Shown piece after piece: positions 8,980 to 18,101 of a DNA stretch of 21,364 nucleotides (within the stretch, counting starts at the first letter, position 1; each line of letters begins with the position of its first letter). The position numbers and the translations under genes were made by a program. Source of the stretch: Saksenaea vasiformis B4078 (lineage: Eukaryota > Mucoromycota > Mucoromycetes > Mucorales > Saksenaeaceae); contig JNDT01002361.1 of assembly GCA_000697055.1 (NCBI GenBank), positions 1 through 21,364 on the forward strand, in the 5' to 3' direction. Under the pieces are notes generated by a model, which had not been told where the DNA came from, made no database searches, and worked only from the letters and a program-made list of their open reading frames with translations.

Positions 8980-9700
8980 GAGGGCGGAGCGCCCGTAACT
9001 GTATGTGTGTCATATGGTTGCTGATCTGTTCGGCGAAGTGTGTTGGATGTGGAACGTGTGTAGAGTGAAGTGTGGGGCCACATGACAGTTCCACTATGAT
9101 CGTGACTTGGGGAGGTAGCAGAACAACTTCATCATGACTTTCATCCTCCAAGTCTGTCTGGTTGATAGGTCGTTTTTTGCTACTCATTTCGCGGCTTTCA
9201 TTCACTATCATTTGTTCTGCCAGTTTATTGTTTTTCTCTGCCATTTTGTTACTGTCCTGCATATCAATGGACTCAGCTGTAATAGATTCCGTAACCAGCT
9301 TAATTGATGTTGCCGTGCTGGTGGTGTGATCTTTTATCTTCTCATAGGCAGCGATCATTTCACTATCGTTGACCTCTTCCACCTAGTTGTTGGTACCCAT
9401 AGGTTCTTGTTGTATGGGTAGGTTACTTTAGACAGTAGACGGATAGAACCCTTTGAGACTGTTTGTAATAGCACGGCCCATGGCCAACGTCGCTATTAAC
9501 TTACGAAGATCGAATTCGTAGATAAAGGGGATGTGGGCGAGGAAGCGAGCTTGTAGGATGTTTGTTAGGAATGGTAAGTACCGTTTTCTTAATGATAAAA
9601 ACGTAGGGATCCTGGATTTAGGATCCCGTCCTTTTATACGAATGCGTCTGTATGTGGAGAGCAAATATATACAAATGGCATTGAATACAATATCGTCGCT
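8936..9700 (-). pseudogene. LINE ORF1 C-terminal relic with two in-frame stops
   Basis: One minus-strand frame runs from about 9700 to 8936. It is broken only by a TAA at 9428-9430 and a TAG a few codons downstream. The upstream part contains FIYEFDLRKLIATLAMGRA. The downstream part is hydrophilic and Glu/Asn/Lys-rich, like the tail of the LINE-A ORF1. It overlaps the endonuclease start by about 40 nt, an ORF1/ORF2 arrangement usual for LINEs. I see no zinc knuckle in this copy. Assignment as ORF1 rests mostly on position and composition; the upstream part could be another gene. Confidence 0.5.
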
Positions 9701-10085
9701 ATCTTAATCGTCGCTAACTATGAGCCAATCCGCATACAAGGTCATGAAGACCTATCTGTAGCACTGCTACACTGTTGGGTATCTTTATTTCAATTAGATT
9801 GTCTGCCTATTTATATGATTCAGTCTTTTAGCGGAAATAAGGATTAGTGAACGTTCTTCTCGGTATTAGGTGTAGATTATGGAATGGATCAATTACTGTG
9901 ATGACACAGTGCTACCTTGTTATACTGAACTCGGTGATAAGTCTAAGTTATAGATGATAAGGTTCAGTTGGTGTTCCAGTGGAGAAGTTCACTGTATATG
10001 GAAACACGATTAATCCCCGATCTTTCCTGTTATGGAACACAATTCTATAGGATGGGCATTACGACAGTCAACATATACCACAGTT
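9701..10085. other. spacer between LINE relics
   Basis: About 385 bp of AT-rich sequence with stops in all frames. It may be further eroded LINE ORF1 sequence, but I cannot support an alignment to any other part of the window. Confidence 0.4.
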
Positions 10086-10430
10086 TTATTTGATGTTTTT
10101 GAGCTTTTCCTTGAAAGGGACACTGGCGCGGAATTTGTCCTCCACCATTACAATCATAACATTTCCACAATGATCATAACGTGGAGATCGCTGCATAGCA
10201 TGACGGCAAGTACCCTTGCTGGCGACTTGAGCCCAAGACTTTGGGGCTGGTAGAGTGGTTCCTCGTTCAGGAGGTGCAGATGAATCTCCCGTTGTATTGG
10301 CAAGATGCATTTGCCAAAATTGTTTCGTAATGACCTGATTCAGTTGAATGAGATTCCTCCTTGTTGTTGCTTGCTGCTCAGATAAGCGTTTAAACCACAA
10401 CAAAGTATCTTTTAGCAGAAAGAGCCTTGG
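10086..10430 (-). pseudogene. probable LINE ORF1 fragment
   Basis: Open on the minus strand to a stop at 10086. It contains SEQQATTRRNLIQLNQVITKQ, which looks coiled-coil-like, then SSAPPERGTTLPAPKSWAQVASKG. The S-W-A-Q-V-A-S type motif is common near the start of LINE ORF1/Gag-like proteins. It is fused in frame to the RT relic upstream, with the junction near 10432, so the order is inverted relative to an intact element. It ends in a lysine-rich tail. Confidence 0.5.
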
Positions 10431-10815
10431 GGTAGAAGCAAGGTATCCACTGATGGATATAGAAATATCGGTCCCAAAGAACAGAGAATGGATGGCGTCA
10501 ACCAATTGCACTGGTAAACCAAAACGGCTAAACACCTGTCGTAGATAGTTGAAATGAACCCGATTGTAGGCTTTTTCTTGAACAAAAAGAGCTGCCCCAA
10601 TGTGGGCAGGTCTGGCATATGCGTTTGGAGATGACCATGAAAGATTGCATGGTCCATTGATTGTCATTGATGAGTTGGTTCCAAAGAAACTTGTCTGGTA
10701 TGGGTTGATGAGTTGCAGTAGTACTCGATTGAGCTGATTAGCAAGCGGTTTGGCGAAAATATTGGCATCTGTATTGGATCATAGAAAGTGGTCTCCAATT
10801 CGAGATCGACCCTTC
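10430..10815 (-). pseudogene. LINE-A reverse transcriptase fingers/palm fragment
   Basis: Aligns with 15520-15905 of the plus-strand LINE-A. Shared segments at DNA level include the region around TCGAATTGGAGACC, and at protein level QEKAYNRVHFNYLRQVF, LVDAIHSLFFGTDI and ISISGYLAS. The first catalytic Asp position reads Q-E-K with the Asp lost (VQEKAY instead of DQEKAYD). The frame shifts between about 10640 and 10580. The fragment stops short of the YVDD box. Confidence 0.75.
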
Positions 10816-10890
10816 CTTATATTCATTGTTTAATAACTGAGGTGCTGTGTTTGTTGCTGGCTGATGGGCGATTTTCTAAAGGATTTTATC

Positions 10891-11410
10891 TTATGCAACA
10901 AACGGAATGTGCTCGTTTTTCAAAGCATCATAAATTGTAGAAATATCCGGCAAATAACTATACAACAAGTATCGTTTCGATCTTCTATGTCCTCCAGGGT
11001 CTCGCAGCACAAGTGCGTATGTCCTTTTCATGGTTACCAAGAGGAGATCACGAAAGTGCAACTGGACAAATTCTTTCTCTGTGGGCGTTGTACAGAATAA
11101 CATTAATATTGGCGTATGTAATTCCCTTGGTATCGCCTCCCGCGTGTCAGCCTCATCTTCAAACTTAGTTTCACCTGAATGCAAAGTACTGTGAAGATAT
11201 CTGCTATGTCCAGCTTTCCGAGGTCAACTCCAACCAAAGTGTCATCAGGATAAGGGGCGCGAAGTAATGCAGTAATCACCACGTTACTGCATTGGTGAGT
11301 GGAGGTAATTTGAATGTTCAGAGATGGTCAATAGTTTGGTGCATAGCATAGCAAGTAACTTTTTGTGGCTGCGCAGTACAACTGTAGACCCCATGGAGTA
11401 CATCGCTGTT
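10891..11410 (-). pseudogene. old coding relic with a P-Y-P-x-D...GKLDI segment
   Basis: Two minus-strand frames read on from each other. 11410-11175 encodes LYCAATKSYLLCYAPNY, then a TGA, then QCSNVVITALL and PYPDDTLVGVDLGKLDIADI. 11184-10891 is open for 97 codons, with LHTPILMLFCTTPTEKEFVQ and KRTYALVLRDPGGHRR. The change of frame at about 11180 implies a frameshift or a lost intron. The function is not recognised. The GKLDI segment resembles the small ORF at 21131-21271, so both may come from one element family, perhaps a LINE ORF1. Position among LINE relics supports a transposon origin. Confidence 0.45.
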
Positions 11411-11504
11411 GAGGGCGGGGTGGGAGAGCCTACATGCTAATGCGTGAGCATTCATCACTAAGATCGCGTGTGTATCAAGATGAGGTCTTTTGTTTGGTTA
11501 CCTC

Positions 11505-11548
11505 GGACAAACGATTAGGCTGTCGAAAAAAAAATCTTCAATGGGAAG
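11505..11548 (+). repeat. TIR-like terminal motif (outer left)
   Basis: GGACAAACGATTAGGCTGTC followed by an A run resembles the left terminus of the inverted-repeat element about 100 bp to the right (GGATAAACGATTAAACCGCC plus A run), in the same orientation. It may be the end of an older related element whose other end is near 18046. Confidence 0.45.
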
Positions 11549-11604
11549 AGCCCCATCGCAAGCGTGGACCGAAACGAATCCTTTTTTTACTGCTCATTAG
11601 CATC

Positions 11605-12160
11605 GGATAAACGATTAAACCGCCAAAAAATCCTTAGCTGAAAGTTTTTTTTAATGTGCGAGAGAGGGGGATGAGTGCCCCTTTTCCCTCTCAAAAAAAA
11701 TTCCGACGTTGGGGGAAGGGCAAGATGTTTTTCTTCCTTCCACTCTACCAACTTGGTACATTGGACGCTAACATTAACAAGCGAATTGAAATATAAAAAT
11801 GCATACCCGAAAATATGTTACATTCGGACGCTATTCCTTTAAGCTCAATACATTCAACGCTAATGTATGTTAGCGCGGAATGTAATAAATTTTTTAAAAC
11901 CAAATATAATTTTGCAGTTATTATTTTAGAAAAAATTTTTAGGCTAAAGTTAGCATTTTTATTTATTTTAAAGTTCTTTACTGCATTTCTGCTTTACATA
12001 ACTTCGCTTATGGTTTTTGTAGGTATGTGGCGTGGACGCATAAATTTTGCCTAGAAATGACCAATGCCCCCAGAGCTGTCTAATAGATTTTTTTTGGATT
12101 CTGGTCTATGGGGAGAGCTCTTTCCGCTAAAGAATTTTTTGGCGGCTTAATTGTTTATCC
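11605..12160. mobile_element. MITE-like element with 40-nt terminal inverted repeats
   Basis: The left end 11605-11644 begins GGATAAACGATTAAACCGCC. The right end 12121-12160, reverse-complemented, begins GGATAAACAATTAAGCCGCC. About 35 of 40 positions match with one 1-nt gap. AGCAT flanks both sides (11599-11603 and 12161-12165), with one extra C on the left, giving a candidate 5-bp target-site duplication. The interior is AT-rich and carries a 34-nt imperfect palindrome at 11850-11883. There is no transposase-sized ORF; the longest frame (79 codons, low complexity and hydrophobic) looks fortuitous. It would need a transposase from elsewhere. Confidence 0.7.
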
Positions 12161-12165
12161 AGCAT

Positions 12166-13213
12166 AAACATACAACAAGAAACACTCTTGCTCATAATTC
12201 CGAAAGAATGGCTGCGAAAGGTACAAACTCTGATCCGAAAATTCATGTTACCTTTTTGGCCACACCCCTCATGGGACACAGTGTGCCTTAAAAAGCGATT
12301 TGGTGGTTTGGGAATAGTGGATATACATCGACAACAACAAGCACTCCACATGATCTATACCACATGATTTTTGCTCCCCGATCATCATAGACCTCTTCAA
12401 ATATCATACTGGAGCAACTTCTGCCCAGTCACTGATACAACAAGTGGATCAACTTATACGCTTAGCTCACACTCTTACCGCCACCTTCAACTTTGTCCGA
12501 TGGCTCTGTAGATATCACACAATGGATTATCCCACCACTGGCCAACAAAGCAAACATTCCTGTAAGCACAGCATCTCCCAGCCAATTCCGTCATTTTCTA
12601 CACCCACACTACAGATGGTGCATCACCCTACCCAGCCCACCATTATCAATCCCGATAGGATGGCGGATAAAGTCAAAGAACTGGCAAAGTTTCTGCTCAC
12701 TGCCTATACCACACAAGGTTTGTACTCCATGGTGGCGACTCCTCCACGGGTTTTTGCCTGTCAAGGCACGGTTACACCACCTCACTCCAGTCCAATTTCC
12801 TTCTCCAAACTGCATTTTCTGCACAGAAATGGTTGAAGATGAACAACATTTCTGGCTGACATGCCCGCTAAAGCGCCAATTATGGGTAGACACCTGGAAC
12901 TCGACAGCATCCTGTCCCTCTACAGAAAACCTCTGGTCCCTAATAATCTGCCCCACCACCACCAACCGCCAGGTTCTCATATGGATAGGCAAAGTACTTG
13001 GCACTATCTGGTCATACCACTGGAAACTCACCTTTGAGTATAAACTGTGGGTCCATCAAGCAGCACTTTCGTCATACCACTCCTCCCTGACAGAATAGAC
13101 TTCCACATTTGAGCGTTTCCATTTAGACCTTCATTGATTAGATTGATACTTACTAGACAACTGACTACACCAGTAACAATAAAGTCGCCAAAATACAAAA
13201 AAAAGAAAAAAAG
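12166..13213 (+). mobile_element. LINE-C 3' fragment, 5' truncated
   Basis: Encodes the post-RT region of a LINE distinct from LINE-A and LINE-B. Near the left end is PKEWLRKVQTLIRKFMLPFW and GGLGIVDIHRQQQALHMIY, equivalent to LINE-A PEEWLTRCQRLL and GGVGLVNIHQQHLALHLIY. A zinc-finger and C-terminal segment follows. It ends with AATAAA (13178-13183), AAAATAC and an A-rich tail to 13213. It starts immediately after the right flank of the inverted-repeat element. LINE-A begins at its tail. Confidence 0.75.
12493..13098 (+). pseudogene. LINE-C ORF2 C-terminus with zf-RVT region
   Basis: A 201-codon open frame. Its second half is convincing: SLPIPHKVCTPWWRLLHGFL is followed by CIFCTEMVEDEQHFWLTC, a C-x2-C...H-x4-C zinc finger equivalent to the LINE-A CPICNSEPDTDWHFFVTC. 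It ends near a TAG at 13096-13098. The first part reads poorly against other LINEs, and the true frame there is split by stops and frameshifts (a TGA at about 12367, for instance). No RT catalytic residues are present. Confidence 0.65.
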
Positions 13214-13215
13214 AC

Positions 13216-13896
13216 CACTTTCTTACTCTATCAACAAGAAAATTTTTTATCCCAGACTGGCATGATTTTTACGATGCTACATTTAAAGGATGCCCACCTA
13301 AATGTCGTTACTGTGGGGACGAACACAAAAAGGCAGGCTGACTTCCGTTAGCCCAGCTGATATGCTATCACTGTAGGGGCCATGGCCACATCCACCGCCA
13401 TTGTCCAGACAAGGAAAAGCAAACGAAAAACAAACAACGCGTTTTAGATCACAAGATGTCTCAAAGGATAAATGAGCAGGAAAATGAGACGGCGGCTCTG
13501 AATCAGTGCATGGAGGATCAAGAAATCAATATGGGTCAGAACAAAGACCAGTCAACACAGGTTCTAGAAGAACATGGAACAGGACAATCCACTATGGAAG
13601 AGAATGCGGAGAGCAGCACAATTGCAGAAAATACAGATGCCGCAGGACATGGAATGGCAGAGTAAGATAACAAGATGGATGAGGATCCTAATATGGATGG
13701 AAAACACTCTGTTTCCTCTACAACACTGTCGAACTTGGATCATACGACAGAGGGACATGTGGATGTCATGGATAGCGACGCCTCTGCAGAGGAAGATACA
13801 ATAATGTTAGTGAAGGAAAACACTACCCGCACCACTGCTAGAGGACTTCGAGGTGGACAGCAGTCCAACCACATGGCCAAGGTCAGCCAATGTTAA
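13216..13896 (+). pseudogene. LINE-A ORF1 (nucleic-acid-binding, two zinc knuckles), 5' truncated
   Basis: One frame runs from the element's left end to a TAA at 13894-13896. After FFIPDWHDFYDATFKGCPPK come CRYCGDEHKKAG plus a TGA at 13339-13341, where the last zinc-binding residue of the first knuckle would be. A second, intact knuckle CYHCRGHGHIHRHC follows. The tail is hydrophilic and Glu/Gln/Asp-rich. A second in-frame stop (TAA, 13663-13665) lies between AGHGMAE and DNKMDED. ORF1 proteins coat LINE RNA as a ribonucleoprotein. The N-terminus is missing through 5' truncation. ORF2 starts 40 nt downstream in a different frame. Confidence 0.8.
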
Positions 13897-13936
13897 ATAG
13901 TATGCGTCACCACCGCCACTATGGCGATACGCCACA

Positions 13937-16900
13937 ATGATCAGAAAACACACCCGCATTGCTACTTTAAATGCTCGTAGCATTTTCAAAGTGGCCAATC
14001 CACAAACACAATCACAGTTCACACATTATCTTCGTTCTACTTCACTCGGGGTGGATGCTCTTGGTATCCAAGAACTGGCAAGTCTTTCTCAACGCTCTAC
14101 ACAACATCTTATACCAGCCGACATCACTCTTTTACATCGGAAGTTTCCCCGCACAGATTCTATCTTTGCTCAGCACTGTGCATTGATCTGTCTCAATCCT
14201 GATCTTTCTCTCCGCGATTCTCTGACTACTATCGATCAGAGATGTATTTTAGCTACTGTCTATAATACCGACAATCAGCCCTTATGCAGAATCATGAACA
14301 TTTATGCTCCAGCTCAACGTTCTCAACGAACAGTCTTTTACGACCAACTCTACGAGCTCATACATACACTCCCAACATCAGATCAATGGATCATCATGGG
14401 GGATTTCAATATGCAACTTCACAAACCTCAGCCAGCTCGCATCAAACCATGGATTGACTGGCTCAACACCACATGCGATGACAAATCACCCAAGTCTGCT
14501 TCTTCTAGGCCACTCCCTACTTACTTTCACTACAACCAGCGAACAGCCATCGACTATATTTCCGGTCATCACAGGCTTTCGCCACGTATGGTAAATCTGC
14601 GACAACATTTTCTTCCATCTGCATGGACAGATCATACTCTTCTTACGGTGGACCTCGTTCAGACTCAGTCTGACCTTGGCCCAGGCGTATAGCGTTTTAA
14701 CCCTAGCTTGTTATCTGATGCATCTTTCTGCGAACTCTTGACTATTAGCATGGATAGCTTTTTTCAGAATAGCCAAGATAGCCCTGACACACCACAAATC
14801 CAATGGGATCAGCCCAAAGAGGTCATCAAATGGGTGGCTATTCTTTTTGCACAACGGAAGCAGAAAAATTGGAAGGAAACGGTCAGAGACTTGCAGCAAA
14901 GACGACAAGTAGCATTAGCACGAACAGTAGATGCCAACACAACAGCACAGCATAGCGAAGAACTGCGCCGCATCGAACTACAGCTGAATGAACAAATGCA
15001 GGAGGAAACACAACACTTACTATTGCGAACAGCCACACGGTGGCATGAAAAAGGAGGGCGCAGCAACAAGTACTTTTTTCGGGTACTCAAACAACGCCAG
15101 AGACAACAGACCATTTCTTCAATACATAACCCAGGTACTGGCCATACTGCTGTCACAATGGGCGAGATTTTGGCCAAGGCACGAAATTTTTATGGAAAGC
15201 TGTATGCTACAGAAGATATCAACCAAAGGGCAGTACAGAGCCTATTAAATGCAATTCCAACAGACGCCTGTCTAGACCAGCGCTCATAACATGAGCTAAT
15301 CCGGGATCCATCAAAGGATAATCTGCTAAGTATTATTAGGCATGCTCCCTCAAGCAAAAGTCCAGGATTAGACGGTCTCCCCTTTGAATTACACAAACAT
15401 TTGGTCCATAGTCACAAGCAATATCAAGAACTGATGCTCAAGGTCGTTCAGGATGCTCTCCAAGGCAAGTTCCCGGTCTGATGGACGCAAACTAGAATGG
15501 TGCTTCTATTCAAAAAAGGTGACCCGCAACTGCTCTCGAATTGGAGACCGCTCTCCATGATCAACACAGATGCCAAAATCTTTACTAAACTGCTTGCCAA
15601 TCGGCTCAACCAAGTATTACCGCAACTGATCAACCCGTATCATACTGGGATCCTTTGGAACCGCCTCATCAGTGACGATAGATGGACAACGCAAACACTG
15701 ATGGCCCATTTCCAGTCCCACATGCCAGACCTTCCTGCAGTAGGGGTCCTTTTTGATCAAGAAAAGGCTTATGATCAGGTTCATCCTGATTATCTACGGC
15801 AGGTGTTAAATTGCTTCGGTATACCAGCCCAATTGGTTGACGCCATCAGTTCCTTATCCTTTGGGACCGATATCTTCATCTCAATTAATGGATGGCTAGC
15901 TCCCACCCTACCACAAAAGCTGGGGCTTCGGCAAGGTGATCCTCTATTACCGCTTTTGTTCAACTTAGTGTTCGAACCAATGCTACGGTCGATCCTGGCT
16001 TCCACGACAGTACAGGGAGTATCATTTCCCAGAAGCTCTAGTGATACCAGCGTCAAATGCCTAGCCTATGTAGACGATCTCTTAGTGTTCCTTCGAAGCA
16101 TAAGTGAATGACAACCACTCCTAGATCTTTTCCCCACATATGGGGCAGCTTCAAACGCGCGACTCGACTTGCAGAAGACGTCGGTTTTCTCCCTTGCTGG
16201 TACAACCCACAGTGAATGGATACAGCTGCTAGAGTCGTTCAACATTCCTTGGCATGACAGCCAGTGCAATGAATCTCTGATATACTTAGGATATCCCGTA
16301 CATTCTTCGAGGACACAACTACAACAGTTTCTGGATGGTATTTATGCAAAAATCGCTCGCCATGTGGATATAATGAAACAGCGCCACTTATTGATCCAAG
16401 GCAATGTGATCATTGCTAACTCACTCATTCTGTCGCGGCTTTGGCATATCCTACGAGTAGTTGTAGCCCCAGAGGAATGGCTGACACGGTGTCAACGCCT
16501 TCTTCGCTCGTTTCTGGTATCTTTCTTTCCCGCCCCCTCATGGTCACTCTTATGTCAGAGTAAAAAGACAGGCGGTGTGGGACTTGTGAATATCCACCAA
16601 CAACACCTGGCGCTCCATTTGATCTATTTGCAACGGCTGGTCCGAGACAATCCCAACGAACCCATCCTTTTTATTAATCCAGTTATCCGTCCTCTTCTAC
16701 ATTTCTACTGTGACCACAGCTTCATCGCATTCTTAATGTATCCAAAAGGTTTTAGGAACCGCCTGCGACAGATACCACAGTTAGCACACCTGTGTAGACT
16801 TGTCTCGACTCTTCCAGCACTCTCCATCAGCTCTCAGTGGCCAAGCAAAATCCTTCTTGGATTACCACTAAAGGCCGCCTTGCAGAATGTTTCTCCATTC

Positions 16901-17776
16901 CAACACTTACAACGCCTCCCAATTGCTCATACTGTTGACGCCCTCCTAGAGCATAGCAAACATTCAGACATTCTTTTTTATCCCTACGAGCCACCAACCC
17001 GCCGCATACTGCAGAAAATATTGCAATGGCTAGATCTGGGCCGACTCAAATGGCACCCAGCCATTCAGTCAAAAATAGAAGCTGGATTTATGCGCCGTCT
17101 CACTGTATCACCATCCAGTAGAAATAACCTATCGACGGGTTTTTCTCAATGGACAGTCGATAGTAGCAGCAAAACCAAAATAAGTATTGGGCAAGCTCGA
17201 CCACATGGACTACGCCGTTTCTGGGGCAAAGCACAGTCATCACAGGCTGTGGTCTCCTGTTCCCGTCCCCAATGGGCGACTGATACCTCTCCGCTGCTAA
17301 CTTCAAAAGCTTGGAGACTATTCTGGTCCCTGCCTATACCGCACCATTCTCGAACCATATGGTGGCGCCTGCTGATAGACCGACTTCCCATACGATCCCG
17401 GCTGCATCGTTGGATTCCACACCGACACCTGTCACCTCTCTGCCCAATTTGCAACAGTGAGCCTGACACCGACTGGCATTTCTTTGTTACATGCGCACCG
17501 AAATGGGCTTTCTGGCTCACCGCGTTGTCAGACGTACAACTGCCATCAGTGATATCAACACCCGAAATGTTGTGGAAACGCCTATTTCTTGCCGAACCAC
17601 TTCCGCCAAATGCACATGCTCTCTTCAGTTTACTTGGTCTAATACCCCTCACTATTTGGCGATGTCATTGGCAGTGCGTTTTTGACAAGCTCCCGAGGCA
17701 ACACTCCACTGCAGTGGCACTCTTCCAACAAATACGTAACCGCTATCACCGACTTCCTTCCCTGACTAACTCCTGA
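13937..17776 (+). pseudogene. LINE-A ORF2: APE endonuclease, reverse transcriptase, zf-RVT
   Basis: A single 1,280-codon frame broken by four stops: TAG 14690, TAA 15287, TGA 15479 and TGA 16109. The endonuclease (about 1-250) retains all expected catalytic positions: N12, E46, Y123, D156/N158 (GDFN), D206 and D232/H233. The reverse transcriptase (about 480-760) has the first Asp at D607 (FDQEKAYD), LGLRQGDPLLPLLFN (usual PLSPLLFN with Ser to Leu) and YVDD at 711-714. A zinc finger (CPIC...H...C, about 1169-1186) precedes the C-terminus. ORF2 nicks target DNA and primes reverse transcription of the element's RNA. The stop at 16109 replaces a Trp: LINE-B has SEWQPLL there. No frameshift was found. 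It is a recent pseudogene unless the stops are suppressed. Confidence 0.9.
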
Positions 17777-17928
17777 GACCCCACTAGATTAGTTACACCA
17801 TGACATGTTCTCTTTCTCTCTTTCTCTCTCTGTTTTTTCTTATCATCCATACTCTCCGCTAGTTCTAGCTAGACAATAGAGGCAACTGTCAAACCTCTAA
17901 TAAAATGAATCAACACAAAAAAAGAAAA
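17777..17928 (+). other. LINE-A 3' UTR and A-rich tail
   Basis: Pyrimidine-rich (CTTTCTCTCT-type) sequence, a CTAGTTCTAGCTAGAC stretch, then AATAAA at 17899-17904 and an A7-G-A4 tail beginning about 11 nt later. The same layout is seen at the ends of the other LINE copies in the window. Confidence 0.75.
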
Positions 17929-18101
17929 CTTGGATCCCTTTTTCTTTACGCAAGAAAAAAGACAGTGCTTTGGGGCCTGGGTCGTCCAAAAAAAAATGTG
18001 CACTTTTTCCCTGAAGAACCCTTCTTAGCGGTCTAAACCTTTATCCACCCGGTGATTTCCCTCTGGAAAGTGATGCGCCTTGGCGCAACGGAAGCACCTT
18101 C
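17929..18101. other. flank of nested insertions, with outer-right TIR-like motif
   Basis: No coding signal. The stretch 18010-18046 reads CTTAGCGGTCTAAACCTTTATCC at its right. Reverse-complemented it resembles the terminal repeat of the MITE-like element (GGATAAAGGTTTAGACCGC against GGATAAACGATTAAACCGC). An A9 run lies to its left. Together with the motif at 11505 it could mark the ends of an older host element now filled with insertions. Confidence 0.4.

Larger units (their letters stand above)
8650..9700 (-). mobile_element. LINE deletion derivative: ORF1 tail, endonuclease start, RT C-terminal piece
   Basis: Three parts of a LINE lie in order on the minus strand with the middle missing: the ORF1 tail (about 9690-8990), the endonuclease N-terminus (8979-8830) and a piece from the RT C-terminal region (about 8810-8660). 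Relative to full-length LINE-A, roughly 2.4 kb is absent. No poly-A tail was found at its 3' side, which abuts the separate LINE-A fragment at 8612. Confidence 0.65.
13214..17928 (+). mobile_element. LINE-A, near full-length APE-type non-LTR retrotransposon
   Basis: 4.7-kb element: a 5'-truncated ORF1 with two CCHC knuckles, an ORF2 with endonuclease, reverse transcriptase and a C-terminal zinc finger, then a CT-rich 3' UTR, AATAAA (17899-17904) and an A-rich tail ending about 17928. The domain order fits L1/Tad-like LINEs; no RNase H was seen. It begins inside the A-rich tail of LINE-C, so the left boundary and any target-site duplication are hard to fix. ORF2 has only stop-codon damage, so this is the youngest LINE here, but it cannot make full-length proteins without readthrough. 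Confidence 0.9.

Noticed and set aside
11269..11290. GCAGTAAT...GTTACTGC hairpin as a terminator or regulatory RNA
   Set aside because: Seven-base stem lying within a decayed coding relic; no supporting context.
11815..12054. 79-codon hydrophobic ORF inside the MITE-like element
   Set aside because: Low-complexity AT-rich reading; no signal peptide context, promoter or related sequence. Could not be supported as a gene.
14809..15177. 122-codon minus-strand ORF rich in Cys and Ser
   Set aside because: Complement of the Gln/Arg-rich region of LINE-A ORF2; a typical shadow.
17146..17652. 168-codon minus-strand ORF opposite the LINE-A C-terminus
   Set aside because: Shadow of ORF2; a similar shadow appears opposite the other LINE-A copy at 7267-7515.
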